64,000 bases of DNA, taken from contig NZ_FRAF01000009.1 of NCBI RefSeq assembly GCF_900142255.1, positions 1 through 64,000 on the forward strand, read 5' to 3'. The notes beneath the pieces are model-generated. The model had not been told where the DNA came from, did not search any database, and was given only the letters and a program-made list of their open reading frames with translations. Each line of letters starts with the position of its first letter. The stretch's first letter is position 1. Source of the DNA: Alicyclobacillus tolerans (GTDB lineage: Bacteria > Bacillota > Bacilli > Alicyclobacillales > Alicyclobacillaceae). A program made the translations under genes and the position numbers. Of this stretch, positions 42,994-51,637 are shown piece by piece.

Positions 42994-44256
42994 ATGGACG
43001 TGTATCGTATTCAAGGTGGCAGAGTATTACAGGGTGAGACGCGCATTTACGGCGCCAAAAACGCCGCCTTGCCCATATTAGCAGCTTCGCTGATGGTTCG
43101 TGGTGTGACTAGACTGCATGATGTGCCAAATTTGCAGGATGTACAGGTCATGCTGGAAATTTTACAACGTTTAGGTGCGCGCGCTGAATGGATAGAGCCG
43201 GGGACGGTGGAAATCGATGCAACAAATGTCTCTTCAACCGACGTTCCTGAAGACTTAATGCAACGCATGCGCTCCTCTATTTTTTTAATGGGTCCGTTGC
43301 TGGCCAGATTTGGTGATGTTCGACTTTCCAAGCCCGGGGGATGTGTCATTGGCCAGCGCCCCATCGATTATCATTTGCGGGGAATTCGCCAGCTTGGAGC
43401 CAAAGTAGAAGAACAACATGGTTTTATTCGCTGCACATCCCATCGCCTATACGGTAATCTATTGTCTCTCGATTTTCCTAGTGTAGGGGCAACAGAAAAT
43501 CTTATGATGGCTGCAGCACTCGCAGATGGAGAAACCATTATTGAAAATGCTGCCAGAGAACCAGAAATTGTCGATCTCGCTCGTTTTTTGAATGCCTGTG
43601 GAGCGAAAATCCGCGGAGCTGGTGAACATCGGATCGTTATCTCTGGCGTTCATCATCTGCATGATGGAGAACATACGGTGATTCCCGATCGAATCGTAAC
43701 AGGCACACTGCTTATGGCTGCCGCCATTACGGGTGGAGAGGTTGTATTGCGAAATGCGGATGCTAATCACCTGTTGGCTGTTTTAGGAAAATTACAGGAG
43801 TCTGGGTTACGTGTGTATTCCGAGCATGATATAATAACCTGCAAGCGTGCAGACGCTATCCGTCCTGTCGATATGCGCACTGAACCCTATCCTGGTTTTC
43901 CTACGGATTTACAGGCGCCATTCATGAGTATGCTCACATTGGCCAAGGGAACTAGTATTTTGCGGGAAAATGTTTTTGAAGCTCGATTTAAACATGTGGA
44001 TGAACTATTGAGAATGGGCGCGGATATCCGTGTCGATATGCGTACGGCAGTCATTCGTGGCGTATCCCGATTGAGTGGAGCTACTGTGGAAGCAAGTGAT
44101 TTGCGCGGTGGTGCTGCGCTTGTGGTAGCTGCTTTGGCAGCGGAAGGTGAAACAGAGATTCGGGGTCTTCGTCATATCGATCGCGGTTATGAATCTTTGC
44201 ATCAACAATTGGCGCAACTGGGAGCGTCCATTGAGCGTCTTGAGCTCAATTGTTAG
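42994..44256 (+). CDS. murA: UDP-GlcNAc 1-carboxyvinyltransferase MurA
   Basis: The 420-residue enzyme transfers enolpyruvate to UDP-GlcNAc, the committed step of peptidoglycan synthesis. It has GAKNAALPILAASLM at residue 18, the PEP-binding cysteine in PGGCVIGQRPIDYH near 115, and PYPGFPTDLQAPFM near 300. Cysteine at that site predicts fosfomycin sensitivity of this copy. ATG 42994 follows GGGAGG. In B. subtilis murA is not in this cluster. Confidence 0.95.
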   Translation: MDVYRIQGGRVLQGETRIYGAKNAALPILAASLMVRGVTRLHDVPNLQDVQVMLEILQRLGARAEWIEPGTVEIDATNVSSTDVPEDLMQRMRSSIFLMGPLLARFGDVRLSKPGGCVIGQRPIDYHLRGIRQLGAKVEEQHGFIRCTSHRLYGNLLSLDFPSVGATENLMMAAALADGETIIENAAREPEIVDLARFLNACGAKIRGAGEHRIVISGVHHLHDGEHTVIPDRIVTGTLLMAAAITGGEVVLRNADANHLLAVLGKLQESGLRVYSEHDIITCKRADAIRPVDMRTEPYPGFPTDLQAPFMSMLTLAKGTSILRENVFEARFKHVDELLRMGADIRVDMRTAVIRGVSRLSGATVEASDLRGGAALVVAALAAEGETEIRGLRHIDRGYESLHQQLAQLGASIERLELNC

Positions 44257-44301
44257 GCAACAGGCGGCCTGTGGCCGCCTTTCCAATGGAGGGACAAGCT
44301 T

Positions 44302-45066
44302 TTGGGGCGTCCGCATACTCGATTGTCCGATCAAACGCTGCGGTTGCGTCGCAAGTCTCGCAATCGAAAAATTGTTTTTGCTTTCTTTGTTTTTTTAGGT
44401 CTGATTGTGGTGCTAGAGTCCCCCATCACGCGTTTACGTAAGATTGTTGTTGTAGGAAATCGTGGGATTCCAACCCATGAAGTCATTGCTGCTTCCGATT
44501 TAACAAAGGGAATTTCGCTGTGGAATGTAAGTGCGTCCAGCGTAAAAAAGAACATTATCAGGAAATTGGATTTAGTTCAAAATGTCAATCTGCATATGGA
44601 CTGGTGGACAGGTACAGCAACACTCAATCTTACTGAAAAACATGTGGTGGCTGTTTACATGGCAAATGGCCATTTCTATAATTTACTTAATGATGGTGTG
44701 GTTTACCAATCCACAAATTCCTCTGAGGCTACTGCTTTTCCACTTGTAACGGAAGAGAATCGTTTGCCTCAAATCGGGCAATACATTTCGCCTCAAGTTT
44801 CAGAGCTTTGTCGGCAACTGTCCGGTGTATCTGTAAATCAATTGGTGGACATTTCAGAACTCCATGTTTCTTCTGACGGCACATTACAAGTGTATTTTGA
44901 CAATGGTTATGTGGCAATGACGGATATCTCTCAATTCACTTCGATATTGCCAAAGATTCGCGAGGCTGTTGCCTATTTTTCAAGTAAAGGATTTGCTCCG
45001 GGAATTGTGAATTTGACGGGTCCACCGCCCTATCAATACACTCCGTTTTCTCTTCACCAGCCTTAA
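44302..45066 (+). CDS. divIB: Cell division protein DivIB/FtsQ
   Basis: The 254-residue bitopic protein has a basic head, one membrane helix (residues 26-42, IVFAFFVFLGLIVVLES) and a POTRA domain (LRKIVVVGNRGIPTHEVIAA), followed by the FtsQ beta domain. It stabilises FtsL-DivIC in the divisome. TTG 44302 follows GGAGGG. The MurA stop is 45 bp upstream, separated by a GC-rich GGCGGCC inverted pair. Confidence 0.9.
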   Translation: MGRPHTRLSDQTLRLRRKSRNRKIVFAFFVFLGLIVVLESPITRLRKIVVVGNRGIPTHEVIAASDLTKGISLWNVSASSVKKNIIRKLDLVQNVNLHMDWWTGTATLNLTEKHVVAVYMANGHFYNLLNDGVVYQSTNSSEATAFPLVTEENRLPQIGQYISPQVSELCRQLSGVSVNQLVDISELHVSSDGTLQVYFDNGYVAMTDISQFTSILPKIREAVAYFSSKGFAPGIVNLTGPPPYQYTPFSLHQP

Positions 45067-45090
45067 AGAGCGATCCGAAAGGATGAAAGT

Positions 45091-45846
45091 ATGCATACTC
45101 GTGCAAAATTAGCTCTTTCTCTGACAGCCGTTTCCACGGTGCTCGGTTTGATGATTGGTGTGCAATATCGCCAAACGTCCGCCACAGCGGCGCTCGGGTT
45201 AGGTTATTTGCGAGGAACGGTAGATACACACACGCTGACGGAACTCAAGAATCTGAAAGCAAGCAACCAAGCCGCAGAACAGGAATTGACACAGCTGAAT
45301 GACGAATTGAATCAGTTTGAACGGGTTTCATCGGGATCGGACAAAGCCATGACAGCCTTTCAACAGCGCCTGACCGACGAACGCATTTTAGCTGGCATTA
45401 CAGCAGTGGAGGGGCCCGGCATCAGTGTCACGCTCTCCGATGGAGCTTCAAATGGTTCAGATGTCGAGCAAATTTTGACTCATGATTGGAATGTGCGCAG
45501 TGTTATCAATGAGTTATTTACAGCTGGTGCGGAAGCCGTTTCTATTAACGGTTATCGTGTGGTGGCTACGAGCGGTGTTTTTTGCAGCGGGCCTGTTGTA
45601 CGTGTGAACAATCATCGCTTAGGAGCGCCTTTCACGATTGAGGCGATTGGCGATCCGGAGACGCTTAAATCAGCACTTGATATTCAAGGCGGTATTCTGG
45701 ATGTGCTGCGTATGCAAGGGTTAAACGTGACCGTTCCGCAAATCAAACAGAAGATTGTCATGTCAGCGTACACAGGTTCTTTACCTGGAAGTCCTACCTA
45801 TAGTCTAAATGAAGCTATTCCCAGCCTTTCCAATAACGGTACATGA
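45091..45846 (+). CDS. DUF881 protein (YlxW/YlxX-like), first copy
   Basis: The 251-residue protein has an N-terminal membrane anchor, a coiled coil (residues 50-75) and the DUF881 core: GITAVEGPGISVTLSDGA near 105, then VINELFTAGAEAVSINGYRV near 142. DUF881 genes lie between divIB and sbp in many Firmicutes; their role is unknown but linked to division by position. It is followed by a paralogue 13 bp downstream. Confidence 0.88.
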   Translation: MHTRAKLALSLTAVSTVLGLMIGVQYRQTSATAALGLGYLRGTVDTHTLTELKNLKASNQAAEQELTQLNDELNQFERVSSGSDKAMTAFQQRLTDERILAGITAVEGPGISVTLSDGASNGSDVEQILTHDWNVRSVINELFTAGAEAVSINGYRVVATSGVFCSGPVVRVNNHRLGAPFTIEAIGDPETLKSALDIQGGILDVLRMQGLNVTVPQIKQKIVMSAYTGSLPGSPTYSLNEAIPSLSNNGT

Positions 45847-45859
45847 GGGAGTTTCAATT

Positions 45860-46603
45860 GTGAAGATTTCTACCATGACTTGGACAAGCACTGGCGTCGC
45901 AGCTTTGTTGGGATTTGCCCTGACGGTTCAGATTACTTCAAATCTATCGGGATCGTCCAAATCATCTTCGAATAATTATGTGAGCGTCCAGACTCAACTC
46001 ACCGAACAGGCGCAAGAGCATCGGATTTTGGAAGAGGAGATTTCTAAAGAAGCTGCGCAGATTGCTGAATACAGGGCAGCAGAAGGAAGCAAGCAAGAAA
46101 TGAAAGCGGCGTTGGCGGCAGACGCCCATACATTGGCGGAAGAAGCAGGGACGGCCCCTTTTTCGGGTCCAGGTATTACGATTACGATTGAAAACGATCC
46201 AAACTTGCCCTTTGATCCACAGTTTGCAGGAGACTTCTATAAAGAATCCGATCAGTGGATTCAGTTGATTGTCAACTATCTTTTCTCCAATGGTGCTAGT
46301 GCAATTTCTATTAATGGACAGAGACTGGTGACTACCTCCTCCATTCGTTTGGTCATTGGACTTGATGGTCTGGGGGGTCTGCAAATCAACACGCATCCTG
46401 TTGCTATGCCATATGTCATTACTGCGATTGGTAATGTGGACGATATGAAAGCCACTTTGTCTGTATACAATTTGCAGGCATATATGGAGGCGATGGGTGA
46501 GGCGTTTATTGTCAAGGCGTATACAGGAAAAAACGCTTTGACAGTACCAGCTTATACCGGACCGCTCCCAGGAACTTGGGCGAAGGAGGTTACAGGCTCA
46601 TGA
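45860..46603 (+). CDS. DUF881 protein, second copy
   Basis: The 247-residue paralogue of the preceding gene has the same anchor, coiled coil and core: PFSGPGITITIENDPN near residue 98, then VNYLFSNGASAISINGQRLV near 136. The two copies are diverged but collinear. GTG 45860 follows GAGGGAG; sbp overlaps its stop. Confidence 0.88.
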   Translation: MKISTMTWTSTGVAALLGFALTVQITSNLSGSSKSSSNNYVSVQTQLTEQAQEHRILEEEISKEAAQIAEYRAAEGSKQEMKAALAADAHTLAEEAGTAPFSGPGITITIENDPNLPFDPQFAGDFYKESDQWIQLIVNYLFSNGASAISINGQRLVTTSSIRLVIGLDGLGGLQINTHPVAMPYVITAIGNVDDMKATLSVYNLQAYMEAMGEAFIVKAYTGKNALTVPAYTGPLPGTWAKEVTGS

Positions 46604-46971
46604 TTTGGTTGCCGATTTTAGGTTTGTTGATTGGAGCCGCGGTTGGACTGGTGTCCAATTGGACAATTCCTGTAGAGTATTCCAGTTATTTGTCCATTGC
46701 CATTCTTGCTGCTCTCGACACCGTATTCGGAGGTATTCGTGCGAACTTAGAGAAAACGTTTGACGATGTTGTTTTTCTCACCGGATTTTTTACCAATATC
46801 TTTGTGGCAGCATTGCTTGCTTTCATTGGTGTGCAACTGGGCGTAGATTTATATCTGGCCGCAGTTGTAGCTTTTGGTGTTCGACTTTTTCAAAATATCG
46901 CTGTCATTCGCCGTTTGGTGGTTACGCAAATTCGCGCCAAACGTCGGCGGCGGTTCAATACGACATCATGA
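46600..46971 (+). CDS. sbp: Small basic membrane protein (DUF1290, Sbp)
   Basis: This 123-residue protein has about four hydrophobic segments and the DUF1290 marks YSSYLSIAILAALDTVFGGI and FFTNIFVAALLAFIGVQLGV. It ends with a very basic tail (RAKRRRRF). Its place before ftsA is conserved; function unknown. ATG 46600 follows AAGGAGG and overlaps the DUF881 stop. Confidence 0.92.
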   Translation: MIWLPILGLLIGAAVGLVSNWTIPVEYSSYLSIAILAALDTVFGGIRANLEKTFDDVVFLTGFFTNIFVAALLAFIGVQLGVDLYLAAVVAFGVRLFQNIAVIRRLVVTQIRAKRRRRFNTTS

Positions 46972-46994
46972 ACGTACAACTTAAAGATGGTATG

Positions 46995-47013
46995 ATTAGG
47001 TAAATTACCTAAT
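46995..47013. promoter_or_regulatory. Perfect 9-1-9 palindrome upstream of ftsA
   Basis: ATTAGGTAA-A-TTACCTAAT is a perfect dyad typical in size for a dimeric repressor. It lies 24 bp after the sbp stop and 38 bp before the sigma-H-like -35. Confidence 0.55.
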
Positions 47014-47027
47014 ATTGCTGAAGAAAC

Positions 47028-47048
47028 CATTGAAAAAGTTTTTCAATG
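47028..47048. promoter_or_regulatory. Perfect 10-1-10 palindrome upstream of ftsA
   Basis: CATTGAAAAA-G-TTTTTCAATG is a second perfect dyad, 14 bp after the first and just before the sigma-H-like promoter. It could be an operator; as RNA it has no loop and makes a poor terminator. Confidence 0.55.
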
Positions 47049-47050
47049 AT

Positions 47051-47079
47051 AGAGGATTGTCGGAAAATATGTTGAATGA
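47051..47079 (+). promoter_or_regulatory. Sigma-H-like promoter of ftsAZ
   Basis: AGAGGATTG (47051-47059) fits the sigma-H -35 RnAGGAwWW except its last base. After 11 bp GTTGAATGA (47071-47079) fits RnnGAATww except one base. B. subtilis ftsAZ has a sigma-H promoter at this place. Confidence 0.55.
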
Positions 47080-47119
47080 GAAATGAGATGCAGTCTACGG
47101 CTCTCAGGAGGTGCCACGT

Positions 47120-48349
47120 TTGGCCAAAGGAGATTATATTGTTAGTTTAGATATTGGCACTTCAAAAGTTCGCGCGATTATAGGAGAGTCGAATGGAAAC
47201 AGCTTGAATGTAATAGGAGTCGGTTCCGCAGAAGGCGAAGGGATTCGCCACGGTTCCATTGTTGATATAGATTTGACAGTTGAGTCCATTCGCGAAGCGG
47301 TCGAACATGCGGAGCGCATGGTTGGCATCCATATTGCAGCGGCGTATGTTGGAGTTTCTGGTAATCATATTCAGTTGCAATCCAGTCATGGCGTTGTTGC
47401 TGTGTCCTCTGTAGATCGAGAAATTGGTGAAGAGGATATTGAACGGGTATTGCAACAGGCGCGTGTTATTGCATTGCCGCCAGAACGGGAAATTATCGAT
47501 GTTGTAGCTAAAGAATATATTGTCGATGGTTTGCGAGGAATTGTCGATCCGCGTGGTATGCTTGGTGTACGTCTGGAGGTAGACGCCTATCTGATTACAG
47601 GCAGCCGTACGGCTATCCATAATGTCGTTCGCTGTGTGGAACGCGCCGGTATCGAGGTAGCAAATCTTGTTCTACTGCCTTTGGCAGCCAGTCATGTAGC
47701 TCTGACATCTGATGAGCGAAAGCTCGGTGTAGCACTGGTAGATGTAGGAGCTGGGGCAACAACAGTGTCTATTTTTGATAATGGTATTTTGGCAGGAACC
47801 AGCATTATTCCAATGGGTGGCGATTATGTCACACATGACATTGCCATTGGGTTGCGCACACAGACTACAGCCGCCGAGCAGGTCAAATTGCAGCATGCTT
47901 GCGCATTGGTTGCAGAGGCTTCCGATCATGAACAATTTCGCGTTCCACGCATGGGTAGCAATCAGGAAGTGCAGTTTACACAGTACGATTTGGCAACTAT
48001 TATAGAGCCGCGTATGCAGGAAATTTTTGCATTGGTTCGCAAGGAAGTTGAAAAATTAGGATACAGCCATGAATTGCCAGGCGGGTATGTTTTCCATGGT
48101 GGAGTTATGGCCATGCCAGGTGCGGGAAAATTAGCGTCAGAAGAGTTGAATGCTCCTGTTCGTGTAGCTGTGCCTGAGTATCTTGGTGTACGCGATCCGT
48201 CGTTTATCAACGGGGTAGGTATTCTTTCTTATGCTATGCGTTCGCATTTTCGTTCACAACCTGCGGAAGCGGGCACTGCTTCCCGTCCGGTTCGGACAGG
48301 CGGTGGTTTAATGGCGCGTATTAAAGATTGGTGGCGCGATTTTATTTAA
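47120..48349 (+). CDS. ftsA: Cell division protein FtsA
   Basis: The 409-residue actin-like protein begins YIVSLDIGTSKVRAIIG (phosphate 1 site). Later come LVDVGAGATTVSIFDNG near residue 200 and GGYVFHGGVMAMPGAG near 315. It ends in an amphipathic helix, MARIKDWWRDFI, that holds FtsZ at the membrane. TTG 47120 lies 6-7 bp after AGGAGGTG; GTG 47111 overlaps that site. Confidence 0.95.
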   Translation: MAKGDYIVSLDIGTSKVRAIIGESNGNSLNVIGVGSAEGEGIRHGSIVDIDLTVESIREAVEHAERMVGIHIAAAYVGVSGNHIQLQSSHGVVAVSSVDREIGEEDIERVLQQARVIALPPEREIIDVVAKEYIVDGLRGIVDPRGMLGVRLEVDAYLITGSRTAIHNVVRCVERAGIEVANLVLLPLAASHVALTSDERKLGVALVDVGAGATTVSIFDNGILAGTSIIPMGGDYVTHDIAIGLRTQTTAAEQVKLQHACALVAEASDHEQFRVPRMGSNQEVQFTQYDLATIIEPRMQEIFALVRKEVEKLGYSHELPGGYVFHGGVMAMPGAGKLASEELNAPVRVAVPEYLGVRDPSFINGVGILSYAMRSHFRSQPAEAGTASRPVRTGGGLMARIKDWWRDFI

Positions 48350-48406
48350 TAAGCTATTCATTCAATTCAATGCTTTTTAAAATACCAAGATTATCAAAAC
48401 TATGGC

Positions 48407-48429
48407 GTAGAAAGTAGATGACTTTCTAC
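48407..48429 (+). other. Hairpin between ftsA and ftsZ
   Basis: GTAGAAAGT and ACTTTCTAC form a perfect 9-bp stem with a five-base loop. No T-run follows. It could tune ftsZ relative to ftsA in the shared message, by processing or stability. Confidence 0.5.
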
Positions 48430-48490
48430 AACGCGAAGCGAGGGGTCTGGTCTCCTGAGGAGATGGCCTCCGAAGCGAGGAGGAGCAGGC

Positions 48491-49609
48491 ATGCTGGAAT
48501 TTGATTTTGAGACGGATGCGCTTGCCAATATTAAAGTCATTGGTGTTGGCGGTGGCGGTTGCAATGCTGTAAATCGAATGATTGAGTCAGGTGTGAAAGG
48601 TGTAGAATTTATTGTCGTCAACACGGATGCTCAGGCGCTAAAGCTTGCTAAGGCAGAAACGCGATTGCAGATTGGAGAAAAATTGACGCGCGGCCTCGGT
48701 GCGGGTGCTAATCCGGAAATTGGAAAGAAAGCTGCAGAAGAAAGCAGAGAGCATTTGGCTAACGCTTTACGTGGGGCGGATATGGTGTTTGTTACCGCAG
48801 GTATGGGAGGCGGTACTGGAACTGGCGCCGCGCCTGTTATTGCCGAGATTGCTAAAGAACTGGGCGCTCTTACCGTTGGCGTGGTAACAAAGCCTTTCCG
48901 CTTTGAGCAAAAAAAACGTATGATGCAGGCAGAGCAAGGTGTTTCGCAGTTAAAAGAAAAAGTAGATACGCTTATTGTCATTCCGAACGATCGTCTTTTG
49001 GAAATCGTAGATCGCAATACGCCGGTACTGGAAGCTTTCCGAGAAGCAGATAACGTGTTGCGTCAAGGTGTATCCGGTATTTCTGATTTGATTGCTACTC
49101 CTGCGCTCATCAATGTCGACTTTGCCGATGTCAAAGCCATTATGACGGAGCGTGGTTCTGCTTTGATGGGAATAGGAATTGCTTCTGGGGAAAATCGGGC
49201 AACAGAGGCTGCCAAAAAAGCAATTTCCAGTCCGCTTTTAGAAACCTCAATTGATGGTGCTCGAGGAGTACTCATGCACGTAGCTGGTGGTACGAATCTC
49301 AGTCTCTGGGAAGTTAATGAAGCGGCAGATATTGTTTCTACAACAGCTGATCCTGATGTCAATATGATTTTTGGTGCGGCTATTGATCCGGAATTAGATG
49401 ACGAAATTATTGTTACGGTGATTGCCACAGGTTTTGAAAATCACGCTAGTGCTCAAACCTCTCATCAACTGCGTGAGAATTCTCCCCGTCCCTCGAGTGC
49501 GCTTTCCGACATTGCTGCTACAAGCAGCAATATTCCTCCATCGAGCAACGGTTGGGATGTACCAGCTTTTATTCGCCGTCGTGAAGGTAAAATAGGTCGG
49601 GACCGTTAA
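48491..49609 (+). CDS. ftsZ: Cell division protein FtsZ
   Basis: The 372-residue tubulin-like GTPase has [18 protein letters not shown] near the N-terminus, the tubulin signature [12 protein letters not shown] near residue 104 and the synergy loop [11 protein letters not shown] near 205. After a Ser/Pro linker it ends in the conserved peptide [12 protein letters not shown] 48491 follows GAGGAGGAG. A terminator follows 65 bp after the stop. Confidence 0.98.
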   Translation: MLEFDFETDALANIKVIGVGGGGCNAVNRMIESGVKGVEFIVVNTDAQALKLAKAETRLQIGEKLTRGLGAGANPEIGKKAAEESREHLANALRGADMVFVTAGMGGGTGTGAAPVIAEIAKELGALTVGVVTKPFRFEQKKRMMQAEQGVSQLKEKVDTLIVIPNDRLLEIVDRNTPVLEAFREADNVLRQGVSGISDLIATPALINVDFADVKAIMTERGSALMGIGIASGENRATEAAKKAISSPLLETSIDGARGVLMHVAGGTNLSLWEVNEAADIVSTTADPDVNMIFGAAIDPELDDEIIVTVIATGFENHASAQTSHQLRENSPRPSSALSDIAATSSNIPPSSNGWDVPAFIRRREGKIGRDR

Positions 49610-49674
49610 TGGGTCCTCAATGTCCACTCTCATTTTGTTTACCTTTAAGTAAGTTTTCTTATCCAACTTCTCAT

Positions 49675-49697
49675 GACCGCCAAACGGCGGTCTTTTT
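49675..49697 (+). terminator. ftsAZ terminator
   Basis: GACCGCC and GGCGGTC form a 7-bp stem with an AAAC loop and five Ts. Confidence 0.88.
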
Positions 49698-49719
49698 CAA
49701 TTTTAAATATCCTCATCCA

Positions 49720-49787
49720 TTCGACAAAACTTTCTTTCTTTCTTCAATCATGTTCCGACATTTTTTTTAATAGACCTAAAGTATACT
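49720..49787 (+). promoter_or_regulatory. spoIIG promoter with Spo0A boxes and long spacer
   Basis: TTCGACA (49720-49726) is a perfect 0A box in reverse orientation; TCCGACA (49754-49760) is one mismatch off, same orientation, 34 bp later. The -10 TATACT (49782-49787) is 21 bp after CCGACA, which overlaps the second box. The B. subtilis spoIIG promoter has the same design: a -35 set too far (22 bp) from the -10, made usable by Spo0A~P. Confidence 0.65.
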
Positions 49788-49816
49788 GGGTCACATCACA
49801 AGTCGAGGTGACGGAT

Positions 49817-50851
49817 GTGGCCATTCCTGTCATTTATCTAGACATAGTTTGGCTATTGAACTTTGTGATGGATGGCGTCCTTTTATGGATGACGTTATTT
49901 GTCATCCGACGACCGGTGCGTTGGAAACGGCTGCTCCTTGGCGCGTTGTTTGGCGCATTTTATTCACTGTTCCTGTTTATTCCTTCTCTATCGTTTACAA
50001 CATCGTTGTTGGGTAAAGTTTTAGCTTCACTGCTGATGGTTTGGATTGGAATTGGCAGGCGTAACTGGTTTGACTTAGCTCGTAGTTGTTTGGGACTGTA
50101 TTTTGTCACTTTTTTGATGGCTGGTGCTGCGCTTGCGTTGCATTTTGCAGTTCCGGGTGTCTCGCTGGCATCGGGTACCGTCATCACCAACCGTGGAATA
50201 GCATTTGGCACTAGTGGAACCATTCTTGCCTTGCTCGTAGCGGTGCCAGTGTCTATTGGACTTGTGCAACATACGATTCAACGAATTCGTACTTGGAAAT
50301 TGGCAAGCATGCATGTGCTGAGTATGCAAGTTACTGTTCAGGGACAAGATTTTTCCTTTCAAGCTTTGCTTGACACAGGAAATCACTTGTCCGATCCAGT
50401 TACTCGTCAACCTGTTTGTTTTATGGATTACAAACTCTTGCAATCTGTATTGCCTTCCCCTCTTTCAGCAGCCTTACAAGCCGGACAAGACCCTGTCAAC
50501 GCGCTAGCAGCGCTTGGCGACCATGAAGCGGGTACTCTCGCGTTTGCGTTAGTTCCCTATCGTGTGGCTGGTGGTCAATCTAATCTTGCACTTTGTCTGC
50601 GTCCGGACGCATTGTATGTCGTTTGTAACGGGGAGAAATTATCTGTTCCGCAGATTCCGTGGTTGGCGCTCTCGGTTGCAGAACTCAGCCGTGAAGGAAC
50701 GTTTCAAGCGATTTTGAATCCGCAAATTTTATCAGGAGATGAACGCATTGAAGAGATGGTTTCTAACACGTTCGGAACTGCTGCGCTTGCGCATTCGCCT
50801 GCGTCTTTTGTGGACGCGCATCAAAATCCGTCTGCTCGGCACAGCGGATGA
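49817..50851 (+). CDS. spoIIGA: Pro-sigma-E processing protease SpoIIGA
   Basis: The 344-residue protein has five N-terminal membrane helices (from [18 protein letters not shown]) and a C-terminal aspartic-protease domain with [20 protein letters not shown] near residue 180, the D-T/S-G-type site. It cleaves pro-sigma-E at the sporulation septum after the SpoIIR signal. GTG 49817 lies after GAGGTGACGG. Its last 104 bp overlap sigE. Confidence 0.92.
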   Translation: MAIPVIYLDIVWLLNFVMDGVLLWMTLFVIRRPVRWKRLLLGALFGAFYSLFLFIPSLSFTTSLLGKVLASLLMVWIGIGRRNWFDLARSCLGLYFVTFLMAGAALALHFAVPGVSLASGTVITNRGIAFGTSGTILALLVAVPVSIGLVQHTIQRIRTWKLASMHVLSMQVTVQGQDFSFQALLDTGNHLSDPVTRQPVCFMDYKLLQSVLPSPLSAALQAGQDPVNALAALGDHEAGTLAFALVPYRVAGGQSNLALCLRPDALYVVCNGEKLSVPQIPWLALSVAELSREGTFQAILNPQILSGDERIEEMVSNTFGTAALAHSPASFVDAHQNPSARHSG

Positions 50852-51497
50852 AGTTTACTATGTAGGAGGCAGTGAAGCTTTACCACCGCCGCTTACACGC
50901 GAAGAAGAAGAAGTTTTGCTTTTGCGCTTGCCATCAGGTGACAGTGCAGCCCGTTCTTTACTGATTGAAAGAAATTTGCGACTGGTTGTTTACATTGCGC
51001 GCAAATTTGAAAATACAGGCGTGAATATTGAAGATTTAGTATCAATTGGAACCATTGGTCTCATCAAAGCTGTGAATACGTTTGATCCGCTCAAAAAAAT
51101 CAAACTCGCAACTTACGCTTCTCGTTGTATCGAAAATGAAATATTAATGTTTTTGCGTCGTAACAACAAATTACGTTCAGAAGTTTCTTTTGACGAACCG
51201 CTCAATGTGGATTGGGATGGCAATGAATTATTGCTTTCCGATGTGCTGGGAACAGAGAGTGATACCATTACTCGCAATCTGGAAGACGAGGTTGATCGTG
51301 AGTTACTTTATGACGCTCTGGAAAAATTGAATGAACGCGAAAAGAAAATCATGGAACTTCGATTTGGTTTAAAAACCGGTAAAGAAATGACTCAAAAAGA
51401 TGTCGCTGACTTGCTGGGCATTTCGCAGTCGTATATTTCTCGGTTGGAAAAAAGAATTTTAAAACGATTGCAAAAAGAATTTAACCGCATGATGTAA
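50748..51497 (+). CDS. sigE: Pro-sigma-E, mother-cell sigma factor
   Basis: The 249-residue sigma-70 factor has region 2 ([20 protein letters not shown], then [12 protein letters not shown]) and region 4 ([19 protein letters not shown]). Before the conserved [16 protein letters not shown] it has a basic amphipathic pro-sequence of about 36 residues from TTG 50748, longer than the 27 of B. subtilis. SpoIIGA, encoded just upstream, would remove it. AGGAG precedes the TTG by 9 bp; ATG 50739 is an alternative. Confidence 0.95.
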   Translation: MKRWFLTRSELLRLRIRLRLLWTRIKIRLLGTADEVYYVGGSEALPPPLTREEEEVLLLRLPSGDSAARSLLIERNLRLVVYIARKFENTGVNIEDLVSIGTIGLIKAVNTFDPLKKIKLATYASRCIENEILMFLRRNNKLRSEVSFDEPLNVDWDGNELLLSDVLGTESDTITRNLEDEVDRELLYDALEKLNEREKKIMELRFGLKTGKEMTQKDVADLLGISQSYISRLEKRILKRLQKEFNRMM

Positions 51498-51538
51498 GGA
51501 AAATTAGACTTACAGTTCTGCCAGTCCAACCCTTCAGT

Positions 51539-51567
51539 GCATACATTTGCAGGTCCGGGAAATACTG
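51539..51567 (+). promoter_or_regulatory. Sigma-F-like promoter before sigG
   Basis: GCATA (51539-51543) fits the sigma-F -35 GywTA. After 14 bp GGAAATACTG (51558-51567) fits GGnrAnAnT of the -10. The spacer is one base short of the usual 15. sigG is transcribed by sigma-F in B. subtilis. Confidence 0.55.
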
Positions 51568-51637
51568 AAATCACGTTGGCAGCATCAACGAACCCGAACC
51601 GGACGTAGCTTGGATTGCATCTTAGGGGGAGACTGGG

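Noticed and set aside
48472-48485. 14-base string CGAAGCGAGGAGGA shared with the region before 24596
   Set aside because: Several 14-base matches are expected by chance in a window this size, and both contain a ribosome site.
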